Shown here: piece after piece, positions 7,165-15,252 of the stretch | How positions within the stretch are numbered: the stretch's first letter is position 1 | Layout of the letters: every line of letters begins with the position of its first letter | Source: JABMQB01 sp963677475 | GTDB taxonomy: Bacteria > Bacteroidota > Bacteroidia > Bacteroidales > Prolixibacteraceae | DNA length: 64,000 bases | Reading direction: 5' to 3' | Assembly (NCBI GenBank): GCA_963677475.2 | Contig: CAXXQD010000023.1 | Coordinates: 248,001-312,000 of the forward strand | Translations under genes and position numbers: made by a program | The notes under the pieces: generated by a model | Seen by the model: only the letters and a program-made list of their open reading frames with translations | Told to the model about the DNA's origin: nothing | Databases searched by the model: none

Positions 7165-7172
7165 TAACTTTG
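7165..7172 (+). promoter_or_regulatory. Candidate Bacteroidota -7 box of the dihydroorotase gene
   Basis: TAACTTTG matches the Bacteroidota -7 consensus TAnnTTTG and would start transcription about 9 nt before the ATG at 7189. A TTTG is present at 7145-7148 but the spacing (16 nt) is shorter than the usual 19-21. Confidence 0.35.
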
Positions 7173-7188
7173 CTAAAAATACAGGTAC

Positions 7189-8532
7189 ATGAAGACTCTA
7201 ATAAAAAATGCCACCATTATTAACGATGGATTACACTTTGAAGGCAGCGTATTAATAAACGATAAGCACATCGAAAAAATATACCCAAGCATTCTTCCAA
7301 AAGACTTACCCGTTGATACATACAAAGTTATTGATGCAAAAGGCTTGTACCTTATTCCGGGAGTAATTGATGACCAGGTGCATTTTCGCGAACCCGGATT
7401 AACCTATAAAGGGGAAATAGCAACAGAAAGCGCTGCGGCAATTGCCGGGGGTGTGACCTCGTTTATGGAAATGCCAAACACTTCGCCCCAAACAGTTACC
7501 CAGCAAGCATTGGAAGAAAAGTATAAAAGGGCAGCCGAAGTTTCACTGGCCAACTATTCGTTTTATATGGGTACCACCAACGATAACCTGAACGAAGTTT
7601 TAAAAACAGACCCGAAAACGGTTTGTGGCATAAAAGTATTTATGGGCGCCTCAACCGGCAACATGCTCGTAGACGATGAAGAAACATTATCTGAGATTTT
7701 TAAAAACGCCCCAACACTGGTTGCGACGCATTGCGAAGATGAGAAAACCATTCAGGAAAACCTGCAAATTGCACTTGGCAGGTACGGCGAAAATATCCCT
7801 ATTTCGAGGCATGCGCATATTCGAAGTGCAGAAGCTTGTTACAAATCGTCATCAAAAGCCATTGAGCTCGCTACAAAATTTGGAACCAGGCTGCATGTGT
7901 TGCACCTATCCACCGAAAAAGAAATGAGCCTTTTCCAAAAAGGAAAAATTAAGGATAAGAAAATTACTGCAGAAGTTTGCGTGCACCATTTATGGTTCGA
8001 TGAATGCGATTACATCAAGCATGGAACTTTTATAAAATGGAACCCTGCAGTAAAAAGTTATAAGGATCGAAATGCCCTTTGGAACGCCTTATTGGATGAC
8101 AAATTGGATGTAATTGCAACCGACCATGCCCCTCATACTTTAGAGGAAAAAAACAATCCATATTTAAAAGCTCCTTCGGGAGGGCCACTGGTTCAACATT
8201 CGCTGGTTGCAATGCTCGAAAAAAGCAACAATGGCTACCTCTCGCTCGAAAAGGTTGTTGAAAAAATGTGCCATGCCCCGGCCGACTTGTTTCAGGTCGA
8301 AAAAAGAGGTTATGTGCGTGAAGGGTATTTTGCCGACCTGGTTTTAGTCGATCCGGAAAATAAATGGAAAGTTTCGAAAGAAAATATCCTCTATAAATGC
8401 GCATGGTCGCCGTTTGAGGGAACAGAATTTACGCACAAAGTAACCCATACTTTTGTAAATGGGAATTTGGCGTATGAAAATGGGGAAATTAATCGTGAAT
8501 TTAAAGGCGAAAGATTAAGCTTTGAACGATGA
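7189..8532 (+). CDS. pyrC: Dihydroorotase
   Basis: Amidohydrolase of 447 residues that closes carbamoyl-aspartate to dihydroorotate in pyrimidine synthesis. Typical elements in order: IDAKGLYLIPGVIDDQVHFREPG (residues about 50-70, metal site), GGVTSFMEMPNT, the lysine in GIKVFMGASTGNM, THCED, HVLHLSTEKE and IATDHAPHTLEEK. The usual metal-binding H-x-H reads Q-V-H here, so the first histidine is replaced by glutamine. From memory this Q-V-H form is usual in Bacteroidota dihydroorotases, so I treat it as a lineage trait rather than damage. The gene stands alone, about 30 bp after the membrane protein. Allantoinase or dihydropyrimidinase is less likely given the DHOase-type motifs. Confidence 0.88.
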   Translation: MKTLIKNATIINDGLHFEGSVLINDKHIEKIYPSILPKDLPVDTYKVIDAKGLYLIPGVIDDQVHFREPGLTYKGEIATESAAAIAGGVTSFMEMPNTSPQTVTQQALEEKYKRAAEVSLANYSFYMGTTNDNLNEVLKTDPKTVCGIKVFMGASTGNMLVDDEETLSEIFKNAPTLVATHCEDEKTIQENLQIALGRYGENIPISRHAHIRSAEACYKSSSKAIELATKFGTRLHVLHLSTEKEMSLFQKGKIKDKKITAEVCVHHLWFDECDYIKHGTFIKWNPAVKSYKDRNALWNALLDDKLDVIATDHAPHTLEEKNNPYLKAPSGGPLVQHSLVAMLEKSNNGYLSLEKVVEKMCHAPADLFQVEKRGYVREGYFADLVLVDPENKWKVSKENILYKCAWSPFEGTEFTHKVTHTFVNGNLAYENGEINREFKGERLSFER

Positions 8533-8613
8533 TCAAGCGCTATCTAATAGTGCTATATATATACGTTAGTTACAATAATAGCTATAATATCTAAGTCCAT
8601 ACTATCTTCTTTG

Positions 8614-8755
8614 TTGGGGCTTTGCCCCAATCCCCATTTCATTTCTTTTCCTAGATGAAAAGAAACGAAACAAAGAAAAATCAAGTCAAAATTAAGCTTT
8701 TCAGTTTTTCACAGTAACGAATTAGCCCGCTTCACGCTCCCGATAATTATCGGGA
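8614..8755. repeat. REP-like cluster of three intergenic hairpins
   Basis: Three perfect inverted repeats: TTGGGGC-TTT-GCCCCAA (8614-8630), TTTCTTTTC-N6-GAAAAGAAA (8642-8665) and the 18-bp palindrome TCCCGATAATTATCGGGA (8738-8755). Similar G/C-rich hairpins followed by AAAAGAAACG tracts are, as far as I know, dispersed in many Bacteroidota genomes. Only one copy is in this window, so repetition is not shown here. Confidence 0.5.
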
Positions 8756-8907
8756 TGACACGCACGCACAAAGTGAATTTGCTAAATATCCGCAATTTGA
8801 ATCCTTTCCAAAATAGATCTCAAATTATCTGAATTTGGGTACAACGAATTTTATTCGCTGAAGAATAATGCGGATAGAATCCACATCACCCTAAGACTTT
8901 CAGAAAA

Positions 8908-8938
8908 AAAGCCTGCCACAAAATTTGAAGCAGGCTTT
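8908..8938 (-). terminator. Terminator of the M56 peptidase gene
   Basis: AAAGCCTGC (8908-8916) pairs with GCAGGCTTT (8930-8938). On the minus strand the stem is followed by a run of T, ending the blaI-M56 operon. Confidence 0.8.
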
Positions 8939-8962
8939 CCCAAATGCGTTTAATGTGCAGAA

Positions 8963-11900
8963 TTATTTTTTAGTGAGAATCTTAATTGCCCCATTTTTTC
9001 CTTTCTCCCCAAATTCTTTCTCTGCTTCCTCTTTTTGTAGGACATTGATGGATTCGATTTTGTCCACATCCATCGATCCCAATTTATTTAATGTGGAAGT
9101 TTTACCATCGATAAAAATAAGCGGGATGCTTTCGGTATCCTCAAGGCTCAAAGAAGTTACTATCAAACCTGTATTAAAATCACGTTTTTTCACTTCCCTA
9201 ATAGCAACCTTTTTTTCTACGGAATTTTCTTTCCAGAATGTTTTGTTTACATCCATGGTTATTTCTATTGCCCCGTATTTTGCAGTTTTCCCGTATTTGG
9301 CAATGGCATCATCACCTTTTAATACATTGACCGATTCTATGGCTTCCGGGTTAATATCATCCATGTTAAATGAGGTTCGGTCTCCATTTATATAAATCGT
9401 TGGTTCCTTGCTTTCAGGTGGAATTTTGCGATATTCCATTTCCCCGGTATCAAAATTCCTCACATGAACCATGCCTTTGGTACTCGCATAAGATTCGGTC
9501 GGATCTTTCCCCTCAACCGAAATAATTGTGGTTCTATCGGCTTTTAACTCGACTGCACCATTTTCATCCACAACTCCATTATTAATAAAAGCTGAATCTT
9601 CGTTAACTGTTTGCACCCTATATATTCTCTCTCCACCCCATCTATCATCTTTTTTAGTGGCAATAAATACCACGCCGTTTTTTCCCTTTTCGCCATACCA
9701 CTCCATGGCTTGCTCATTTTTAAACACATTGATAGACTCAATGCTTTCCGGGTCCACATCATCAATGTTATCAACTTCTTCGCCGTTGAGCATCAACATT
9801 GGGGGATTCTTTCCATCTGTTCCCTTTAAATCAACTTTAGTATTACTGTCCAAAGCTTTGATTTCTCCTTCTGCATTTGTCGTAAATAATACCACTCCAT
9901 TTTTCCCCTTAATACCAAATCTCTCAGAAGCCGACTTGTTTTTAAGAACAGTCATTGATTTAATAGATTCGACATCCAAGTCATAAATATTATCAACAAT
10001 TTCACCATCAACAACATACAAAGGAGTATTGACGCCTTCATAAAATGGTATCTTATTTCCATTATTATGTTTTAATGTCAATTCAACAACTCCATTCTTA
10101 CCATACTTCCCATACTTTTCAGTAGCAATATCCCCTTTTAATACATTTATATTTTCAATACTGTCAGGATCATATTCTTCAATATTCACGTTAGAAATTT
10201 TATTGTCAACCACATAAATTGGTTTTTTGTCACGATCGACATTTGAACCTTTGATTCGAATTTTGTTATTTGTAGCCTTGTAGCCCACAACATCTGAATC
10301 CTTATACTTCTTTGTGGCAATCAAAACAACCCCATTTTTGCCTCTTTCCCCATATTCTTCTGTACCATCGTTTAATATTGTAACTGACTTTATTATGTCA
10401 GGATCAACCTCATCCATGGATTCTATTTCCTTACCATCCAGAATTAATAACCGGGATTTTGAACCCTTGTCCCCACTTTTGATTTTCTTGTTATTCCCGC
10501 TTTCTTCTTTGGGTGGCAAGCCTTCAAAAAAACGTTCTTCTTTATTCAGTTCCCTTAGCTGAACATCGATTTCGCTTTTACCTAAAATGTTTACTTCCTT
10601 TGTTTTATAGCCTGTTTTGCTAAAAATCAGCACCTCATCTTCATCTTCAACTTTAATTAGGAAGTATCCATCATTATCTGTAATTGTTCCAATTGGTTTC
10701 CCTTTTATGATAATATTTGCCCCAATTAAAGGTTCTCCTTTTTCAGTAGCGACTTTCCCTTCAATCTTTGATGTATTTTCTTGTTTTGTTTTAATTCGTA
10801 AAAACCCATATTTAGCCTTCTCTCCTCTGATCTCTTCAGACCATGGTGGCTGAATTGCAGTAAATGTAACTGCATCGTCCGGAATGATTAGTTTGTCTTG
10901 TAGTAATTCTCCATCAAAAAATATTTCTGGAGATTTGTCATCTGCAGGATCAATTATTACTAATCCATCCTTATGAATACTTAATAAATACTTATCAAAT
11001 TCTTCTGTTCGGGGATCAGGAAAACTATTTTCCGTGTTTTCACTTAATTCGTCAATGCTTCTTTTAAAAAACTCATCTTCCTTACAATCGATATTTGCAG
11101 AATCATTTGCTTGGACTTGAACAGACTTTTCCTTCTGGATATATTCTGTTTTTACTTCTTTGCTTGAAAGTCCCATGACCAACATGGCGAGTATTGGCAG
11201 GACCAGCAACTGTTTTACGATTGCATACTTGTTTTCTGTTTTCTGTTTCATCATGATGATTCGGTTTTTTAGTTGCGATCCGTTGAGTGCGTTGAGGAAG
11301 GGGGCAACCCCTTTTTTGTCGGCAAGTGAAAGCATGGCAAGCTGGTAAGCCTTCGGATCGTGGTGTTTGATTATTTGGGCATCGGTTTTATATTCCAGGT
11401 TGTTTTTTACGGCATCTTTTATCAACCAGGCAAAAGGGTTAAACCACTGAAGCATAAAAAGAACTTCGGACAGAAGAATATCGAGGGTATGACTTTCTTC
11501 CACATGGATTCGTTCATGGCTTATGATCATTCGGAGGTTTGGATCGTTGATGGTTCGGTTAGAAATAACAATTTTCTTAAAAAACGAAAAGGGGTGAACA
11601 TCTTTAAAGGAAATATGAACCAGGGTTTCAAAAAGCGTTTTTTTATCGCTTTTCTTCACAATGGAATGGGCTTTGAAATATCCAAGCGATAAATGGACCA
11701 GAAAACCAGCTATGACCAATAAGTACAAGCCAAACACATAATGGTACCATTCAAAAACCTGTTGAAACTGACCCATATTTTCGGGTTCCTGAATTAAATA
11801 TGCGAGATTGGCTAAGTTCAAAGTGCTTGGTTGGGCAATCGCTTCCACATATTCAATCCTTGTAAAAGTTATTAACGGGATCCCAAAACTTAACAGCATG

Positions 11901-12025
11901 GAAACGGGAAGGTAAATACGGTTAAAAACAAATTGCTTTTTGTTTTGAAAGAGCAAAAGGTAAACCAGATAAAAAGCAGCAGTTGCAAGCGCCGATTTTC
12001 CAATGTAGATAAGAAAACCTTCCAT
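8963..12025 (-). CDS. BlaR1/MecR1-type M56 metallopeptidase with tandem plug-like repeats
   Basis: Membrane sensor-peptidase of 1020 residues. The N-terminal M56 part (about 1-285) has membrane segments near 5-25, 36-57, 93-114 and 260-282 and the zinc site HERIH near residue 170 (IISHERIHVEESH), with FNPFAWL following. A carboxypeptidase-regulatory-like beta domain follows (about 421-485, KIEGKVATEKGEPLIGANI). The rest, about 500 residues, holds six clear copies of a roughly 50-residue unit resembling part of a TonB-receptor plug: a strand with (V/L/I)x(D/N)G, then D-x-(D/E)-x-I-x-S-(I/V)-x-V-L and Y/F-G-x-x-G-K-N-G-V-V. A degenerate seventh copy is near residue 365. The start overlaps the stop of the BlaI-type repressor gene, the classic sensor/repressor pairing. 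BlaR1 homologues cleave or trigger cleavage of BlaI on sensing a ligand outside; the ligand here is unknown. Confidence 0.88.
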   Translation of the reverse strand: MEGFLIYIGKSALATAAFYLVYLLLFQNKKQFVFNRIYLPVSMLLSFGIPLITFTRIEYVEAIAQPSTLNLANLAYLIQEPENMGQFQQVFEWYHYVFGLYLLVIAGFLVHLSLGYFKAHSIVKKSDKKTLFETLVHISFKDVHPFSFFKKIVISNRTINDPNLRMIISHERIHVEESHTLDILLSEVLFMLQWFNPFAWLIKDAVKNNLEYKTDAQIIKHHDPKAYQLAMLSLADKKGVAPFLNALNGSQLKNRIIMMKQKTENKYAIVKQLLVLPILAMLVMGLSSKEVKTEYIQKEKSVQVQANDSANIDCKEDEFFKRSIDELSENTENSFPDPRTEEFDKYLLSIHKDGLVIIDPADDKSPEIFFDGELLQDKLIIPDDAVTFTAIQPPWSEEIRGEKAKYGFLRIKTKQENTSKIEGKVATEKGEPLIGANIIIKGKPIGTITDNDGYFLIKVEDEDEVLIFSKTGYKTKEVNILGKSEIDVQLRELNKEERFFEGLPPKEESGNNKKIKSGDKGSKSRLLILDGKEIESMDEVDPDIIKSVTILNDGTEEYGERGKNGVVLIATKKYKDSDVVGYKATNNKIRIKGSNVDRDKKPIYVVDNKISNVNIEEYDPDSIENINVLKGDIATEKYGKYGKNGVVELTLKHNNGNKIPFYEGVNTPLYVVDGEIVDNIYDLDVESIKSMTVLKNKSASERFGIKGKNGVVLFTTNAEGEIKALDSNTKVDLKGTDGKNPPMLMLNGEEVDNIDDVDPESIESINVFKNEQAMEWYGEKGKNGVVFIATKKDDRWGGERIYRVQTVNEDSAFINNGVVDENGAVELKADRTTIISVEGKDPTESYASTKGMVHVRNFDTGEMEYRKIPPESKEPTIYINGDRTSFNMDDINPEAIESVNVLKGDDAIAKYGKTAKYGAIEITMDVNKTFWKENSVEKKVAIREVKKRDFNTGLIVTSLSLEDTESIPLIFIDGKTSTLNKLGSMDVDKIESINVLQKEEAEKEFGEKGKNGAIKILTKK

Positions 12026-12384
12026 TACTTTTTCTCTTTAATGATTTTGATCAACTCTTCAATTTCATCATCGGTAAGGTTCTTTTCCTTAACAAAAAAT
12101 GCCACAGCACTTTTATAGGAGTTGTCGAAATAATCGGTAACCACTTGTTTCATAAACGATCCGCGGTATTCTTCTTTCGAAATTAAAGGATGGTATTGGT
12201 AGGTATTTCCATATTGTGTGTAACCAATAACACCTTTGTCTTGCAGCAACCTTACCAAAGATGAAACCGTATTGTAATGCGGCTTGGGGTCGGGATATTG
12301 CTCCACAATATCTTTCACGAAAGCTTTTTCAAGCTTCCAAAGTATCTTCATTAATTCCTCTTCTTTTCGGGTAAGTTTTTTCAT
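12025..12384 (-). CDS. BlaI/MecI family transcriptional repressor (copy 1)
   Basis: Winged-helix repressor of 119 residues. The sequence LTRKEEELMKILWKLEKAFVKDIVEQYPDPKPHYNTVSSLVRLLQDKGVIGY is the BlaI DNA-binding domain, followed by a dimerisation and proteolysis segment. Its stop codon shares one base with the start of the M56 peptidase gene (12025), so the pair is translationally coupled. Three 16-bp palindromes at exact 20-bp intervals lie 66-121 bp upstream of its start and are the obvious autoregulatory operators. A long hairpin (12398-12428) sits in the expected 5' leader. A second paralogue is at 28653-29030. Confidence 0.93.
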   Translation of the reverse strand: MKKLTRKEEELMKILWKLEKAFVKDIVEQYPDPKPHYNTVSSLVRLLQDKGVIGYTQYGNTYQYHPLISKEEYRGSFMKQVVTDYFDNSYKSAVAFFVKEKNLTDDEIEELIKIIKEKK

Positions 12385-12397
12385 GTCATTTCATTTA

Positions 12398-12428
12398 GTC
12401 ATCCCTTGACTCAAAGTCAAAGGATGAC
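12398..12428 (-). promoter_or_regulatory. Leader hairpin in front of blaI copy 1
   Basis: GTCATCC (12398-12404) pairs with GGATGAC (12422-12428), and inside it TTGAC (12406-12410) pairs with GTCAA (12416-12420) around a 5-nt loop, with one C/A mismatch. The structure ends 14 nt before the start codon and, if transcribed, would sit directly against the ribosome-binding region. Confidence 0.45.
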
Positions 12429-12449
12429 TTGTTAACTCAACAAACATAC

Positions 12450-12505
12450 AACTGATTTTTCAGTTACGCAACTATTATTTCAGTTTATTAACATATTTTT
12501 CAGTT
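12450..12505. promoter_or_regulatory. Three tandem BlaI-type operators at 20-bp spacing
   Basis: Three 16-bp sites of the form AACTGA-N4-TCAGTT start at 12450, 12470 and 12490. The first is a perfect palindrome. The second (AACTAT-N4-TCAGTT) and third (AACATA-N4-TCAGTT) keep one arm intact. The exact 20-bp period puts all three on the same DNA face. The 6-N4-6 layout equals that of the TACTAC-N4-GTAGTA sites in front of the second BlaI gene. They are inferred to be autoregulatory operators. Confidence 0.65.
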
Positions 12506-12520
12506 ATTGCATATAAAAAA

Positions 12521-12560
12521 GAACCGTTCCTCATCTTCACAAAAGCAAAAGGAACGGTTC
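12521..12560 (-). terminator. Terminator of the coiled-coil lipoprotein gene
   Basis: GAACCGTTCCT (12521-12531) pairs with AGGAACGGTTC (12550-12560); on the minus strand the stem is followed by TTTTTT. The same core stem recurs at 30694-30727 and 62860-62895. Confidence 0.8.
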
Positions 12561-12660
12561 CTATATTTTTATTTTTCCTGGCGAATCCACTATTAATCCT
12601 TGGTTATGGATTCTCCTTCTTTGATGATTTAAAAGTCCTACATGGTAATCGAATTGTTTT

Positions 12661-12743
12661 TGTCATTTCGACGAGTGTGCGAGGAGAAATCCCTCCATTG
12701 AGAAACAGATTTCTCACCTTCGTGCCTCAGGTTTGAAATGACA
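12661..12743. repeat. Nested palindromic intergenic repeat (REP-like)
   Basis: Outer arms TGTCATTTC (12661-12669) and GAAATGACA (12735-12743) enclose inner arms GAGAAATC (12684-12691) and GATTTCTC (12708-12715). I recall elements of this type (GTCATTTCGACGAG... to ...GAAATGACA) dispersed in Bacteroidota genomes. Only one copy is here. Confidence 0.55.
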
Positions 12744-12753
12744 GCTTGGTTTT

Positions 12754-13629
12754 TTATTGACTTACCACCAATAAATATTTCGATGCTTTCCAGAATTCCT
12801 GTGGGTTATCAACAACCAATTCATCAACGGTTTTTTCGCCTGTAATATGGTACGAACCTGCCGGATGGACGGTTAATACCATCGCCTTTTTCACGTTAAT
12901 CGGAAGCGAAGCAAATTCCCTTAAATCGGTTTTTGTAAAATACTCTTTATTGAAGTCCTCTTTAATTTTAATGTCTTTGCCAATTCCCAGAAAACCTCCT
13001 TCGCGGACAATGACCCCCTCGGCTTCCAATTCTTTCACATTCCCGATGGCGTAATATACAGTGTTTAATTTTTGAATTTGCTCATCAATCACTTGCGATT
13101 TTTGTTCGCTTTCGGCAACTACGGCATCCATTTTTCGGTTCAAATCCGAAATATCCAATTCAAGGTTTTTGACTTTATTGTTCAGCACAACTATCTCGGC
13201 ATCTTTTGCTTCAACTTGTTGCGTGAGCGAAGCAACCATCACTTCCAGCTCTTTCACAACTTTCTCAAGTTTTCCGTACTGATACCACGAATTATTTAGC
13301 TTTTTCTGTAACGAGGCAATCGTTTCCTTGTTTTTTTGTAGCAAGTCGTTTAGGGTATTCAAATCCTCCAGTATTTGCTGTTTCTTTTGCTTCGGAAGCT
13401 CTACCCCTGCCGTTTTCTCCACATTAATCAATCCTTCCAGTTCTTTAATCGAATCCAGGTTTGTTTGAATCTCATTTATGTCGGTTAAAAACTCCAGCAA
13501 AGCAGAATCCTTTGCTGCGGCTTCCATTGAAATACTATCTTGCACAGCTTGTAACCTTTCAATTTCTTTCTTTCGTTGCTGGCATGAAAAAAGCATGAGA
13601 GCAATTAATAAAAATAATAAATTCTTCAT
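12754..13629 (-). CDS. Coiled-coil lipoprotein of unknown function
   Basis: 291-residue protein with a lipoprotein signal peptide (MKNLLFLLIALMLFSCQQ, lipobox LFSC, lipidated Cys16). Residues about 20-195 are a long heptad-rich coiled coil (for example LEKVVKELEVMVASLTQQVEAK). The C-terminal 90 residues form a compact domain (VYYAIGNVKELEAEGVIVREGGFLGIGKDIKI...HPAGSYHITGEKTVDELVV). I have seen this domain arrangement in Bacteroidota lipoproteins without known function. It is probably anchored in the outer or inner membrane facing the periplasm. It has its own terminator (12521-12560), so it is not part of the blaI operon. Confidence 0.85.
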   Translation of the reverse strand: MKNLLFLLIALMLFSCQQRKKEIERLQAVQDSISMEAAAKDSALLEFLTDINEIQTNLDSIKELEGLINVEKTAGVELPKQKKQQILEDLNTLNDLLQKNKETIASLQKKLNNSWYQYGKLEKVVKELEVMVASLTQQVEAKDAEIVVLNNKVKNLELDISDLNRKMDAVVAESEQKSQVIDEQIQKLNTVYYAIGNVKELEAEGVIVREGGFLGIGKDIKIKEDFNKEYFTKTDLREFASLPINVKKAMVLTVHPAGSYHITGEKTVDELVVDNPQEFWKASKYLLVVSQ

Positions 13630-13806
13630 TACAGTAGATTTTAGTTTTTTGCAAATGTACGATTCGTTACGTAATATCGAACAAATGGTTTTCCTTTTTT
13701 AATATTATTTAAGTATTTAGATTTCAGTCAGTTTAAAGAAATTTCTTATCTTAGGCAAAACACGCAGCGTTTTTGACTGATTAATTATTAACTAAAACAT
13801 TCTATT

Positions 13807-14223
13807 ATGAACCTAAGAGTATTATTAGCTGGTCTTGCTTCTGCATTCGCAGCTTTTTTTGTTGGATGGATTATTTATGGCATGCTGTTAATGGGATTTT
13901 TTGAAGCCAACACACAAACATATGAAGGGCTTGTAAAAGACCAAATGTGCTTTGCACTTATTTTTGCAGCCAATTTGGTTTATGGAATCCTTTTGGCATG
14001 GATTTATAAAAATTTTAAAGGGGCAAAATCACTTGGCAAAGCAATTGGAATTAGTGCCGTAATCGGAATGGCTTTTTCGCTTGGGATCAACTTGATGTTT
14101 TTGGCAAGCTACAATTTGATCAATGTAAAAAGCACTGTGGCCGATGTACTGGCATCCGGAGTTTTGTACGGGGTAATGGGCTTAGTGATCGGGCTGATTA
14201 TTAAAGATAAAAAGGAAGATTAA
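13807..14223 (+). CDS. Small four-helix membrane protein
   Basis: 138-residue integral membrane protein with four hydrophobic segments at about 4-30 (VLLAGLASAFAAFFVGWIIYGML), 47-66, 77-100 and 113-133, ending in a charged tail KDKKED. I do not recognise a specific family, though it resembles uncharacterised small Bacteroidota membrane proteins of the DUF1761 kind. It stands alone, with a terminator downstream (14245-14276). No function can be assigned. Confidence 0.8.
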   Translation: MNLRVLLAGLASAFAAFFVGWIIYGMLLMGFFEANTQTYEGLVKDQMCFALIFAANLVYGILLAWIYKNFKGAKSLGKAIGISAVIGMAFSLGINLMFLASYNLINVKSTVADVLASGVLYGVMGLVIGLIIKDKKED

Positions 14224-14244
14224 AACTTACTTATACCTGTTTTA

Positions 14245-14276
14245 AATCCTTTGGTTCACTAACCAAGGGATTTTTT
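14245..14276 (+). terminator. Terminator after the four-helix membrane protein
   Basis: AATCC-T-TTGGTT (14245-14256) pairs with AACCAA-G-GGATT (14261-14272), one G-U pair, 4-nt loop, followed by TTTT. Confidence 0.8.
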
Positions 14277-14338
14277 ATGCTTCGTTATCCGTTTGTGTTC
14301 AATATTTTTTGTTTTTTTGTCGCTAAATAAAAACCAGA

Positions 14339-15073
14339 ATGAAAAAAATACTTGCCTATATCCTCACTCCAATCTACCTGCTTGTTTTTGGGTTTATTAT
14401 TGTGATTTTTCATCCGATCCAGGTTATACTTCGGCATATTTGGGGCTACGATGCACGAAAAAAATCGGTGGATATTTTGAATTACTTGCTTTTAAAAAGC
14501 CTTTGGATTTTAGGATGCCGGGTATCATTTATCGGATTTGAAAAGCTGCCCCAGGGCAAGCCATTAATTATTGTATCGAACCACCAAAGCATGATGGATA
14601 TTCCGCCAATTGTTGTCGGTTTCAGGAAACACCATCCAAAATACATTTCAAAAATTGAACTTGGCAAAGGTATTCCAAGTATTTCATACAATTTAAGACA
14701 TGGGGGCTCTGCCCTAATCGACCGCAAAAACCGGGGGCAGGCTGTGAAAGAAATTATCAAACTTGGAAGGCACGTTGAAGAAAACAATTATGCCGCCAGT
14801 ATTTTTCCGGAAGGCACCCGAAGCAAAACCGGGAAAGTTAAAAAATTTCAGGAAGGCGGTATCCATACCCTTTTAAAAGTTGCCCCTTCGGCAATTGTTA
14901 TTCCGTTTTCCATTGATGGAAACCATAAATTAATGGGAGGTAAAACGTTTCCCATGGGTGTTGGTATCCACTTGAAATATACCGTACATGACCCAATTGA
15001 CCCGAAAGGATTTAGCGCGAAAGAAATTGCCGAAATGTGTGAAGCCATAATTAAAAAAGAGCTGGGACAATAA
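14339..15073 (+). CDS. plsC: 1-acyl-sn-glycerol-3-phosphate acyltransferase (PlsC family)
   Basis: Membrane-bound acyltransferase of 244 residues that adds the second acyl chain to lysophosphatidic acid in phospholipid synthesis. An N-terminal membrane segment spans about 4-28. Catalytic motif I NHQSMMDIPP (about 80-90) carries the H-x4-D pair, and motif III is FPEGTRSKTGKVKKFQEGG (about 160-178). The family-typical VIPFSIDG follows near 190. It is monocistronic here. Related acyltransferases (lyso-ornithine lipid) share these motifs, so the exact acceptor is less certain than the family. Confidence 0.85.
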   Translation: MKKILAYILTPIYLLVFGFIIVIFHPIQVILRHIWGYDARKKSVDILNYLLLKSLWILGCRVSFIGFEKLPQGKPLIIVSNHQSMMDIPPIVVGFRKHHPKYISKIELGKGIPSISYNLRHGGSALIDRKNRGQAVKEIIKLGRHVEENNYAASIFPEGTRSKTGKVKKFQEGGIHTLLKVAPSAIVIPFSIDGNHKLMGGKTFPMGVGIHLKYTVHDPIDPKGFSAKEIAEMCEAIIKKELGQ

Positions 15074-15252
15074 ATTTTCATACTTTAATTCCTTTCATTG
15101 GTGACCTGTCCTTCATGCCCAATCTGGTATGTTCTACTTTGTCGAAAAATAGAGATTGCCGACTTAAGACACCTTTAATATCGCTACGTCGAAGTTGATA
15201 TAATCAATTGCTTTTTGTACTTTCATTGGTAAAATCAACAAAAGCTTTCGCC

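Larger units (their letters stand above)
8533..8962. other. Intergenic region with clustered palindromes
   Basis: 430 bp without a gene between convergent dihydroorotase and the M56 peptidase gene. It holds three short perfect inverted repeats between 8614 and 8755 (listed as a repeat) and, at its right end, the terminator of the peptidase gene (8908-8938). Confidence 0.6.
12385..12753. other. Intergenic region upstream of blaI copy 1
   Basis: 369 bp without a gene. In order it carries a leader hairpin (12398-12428), three operator palindromes (12450-12505), a terminator (12521-12560) and a nested palindromic repeat (12661-12743), each listed separately. Confidence 0.7.
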
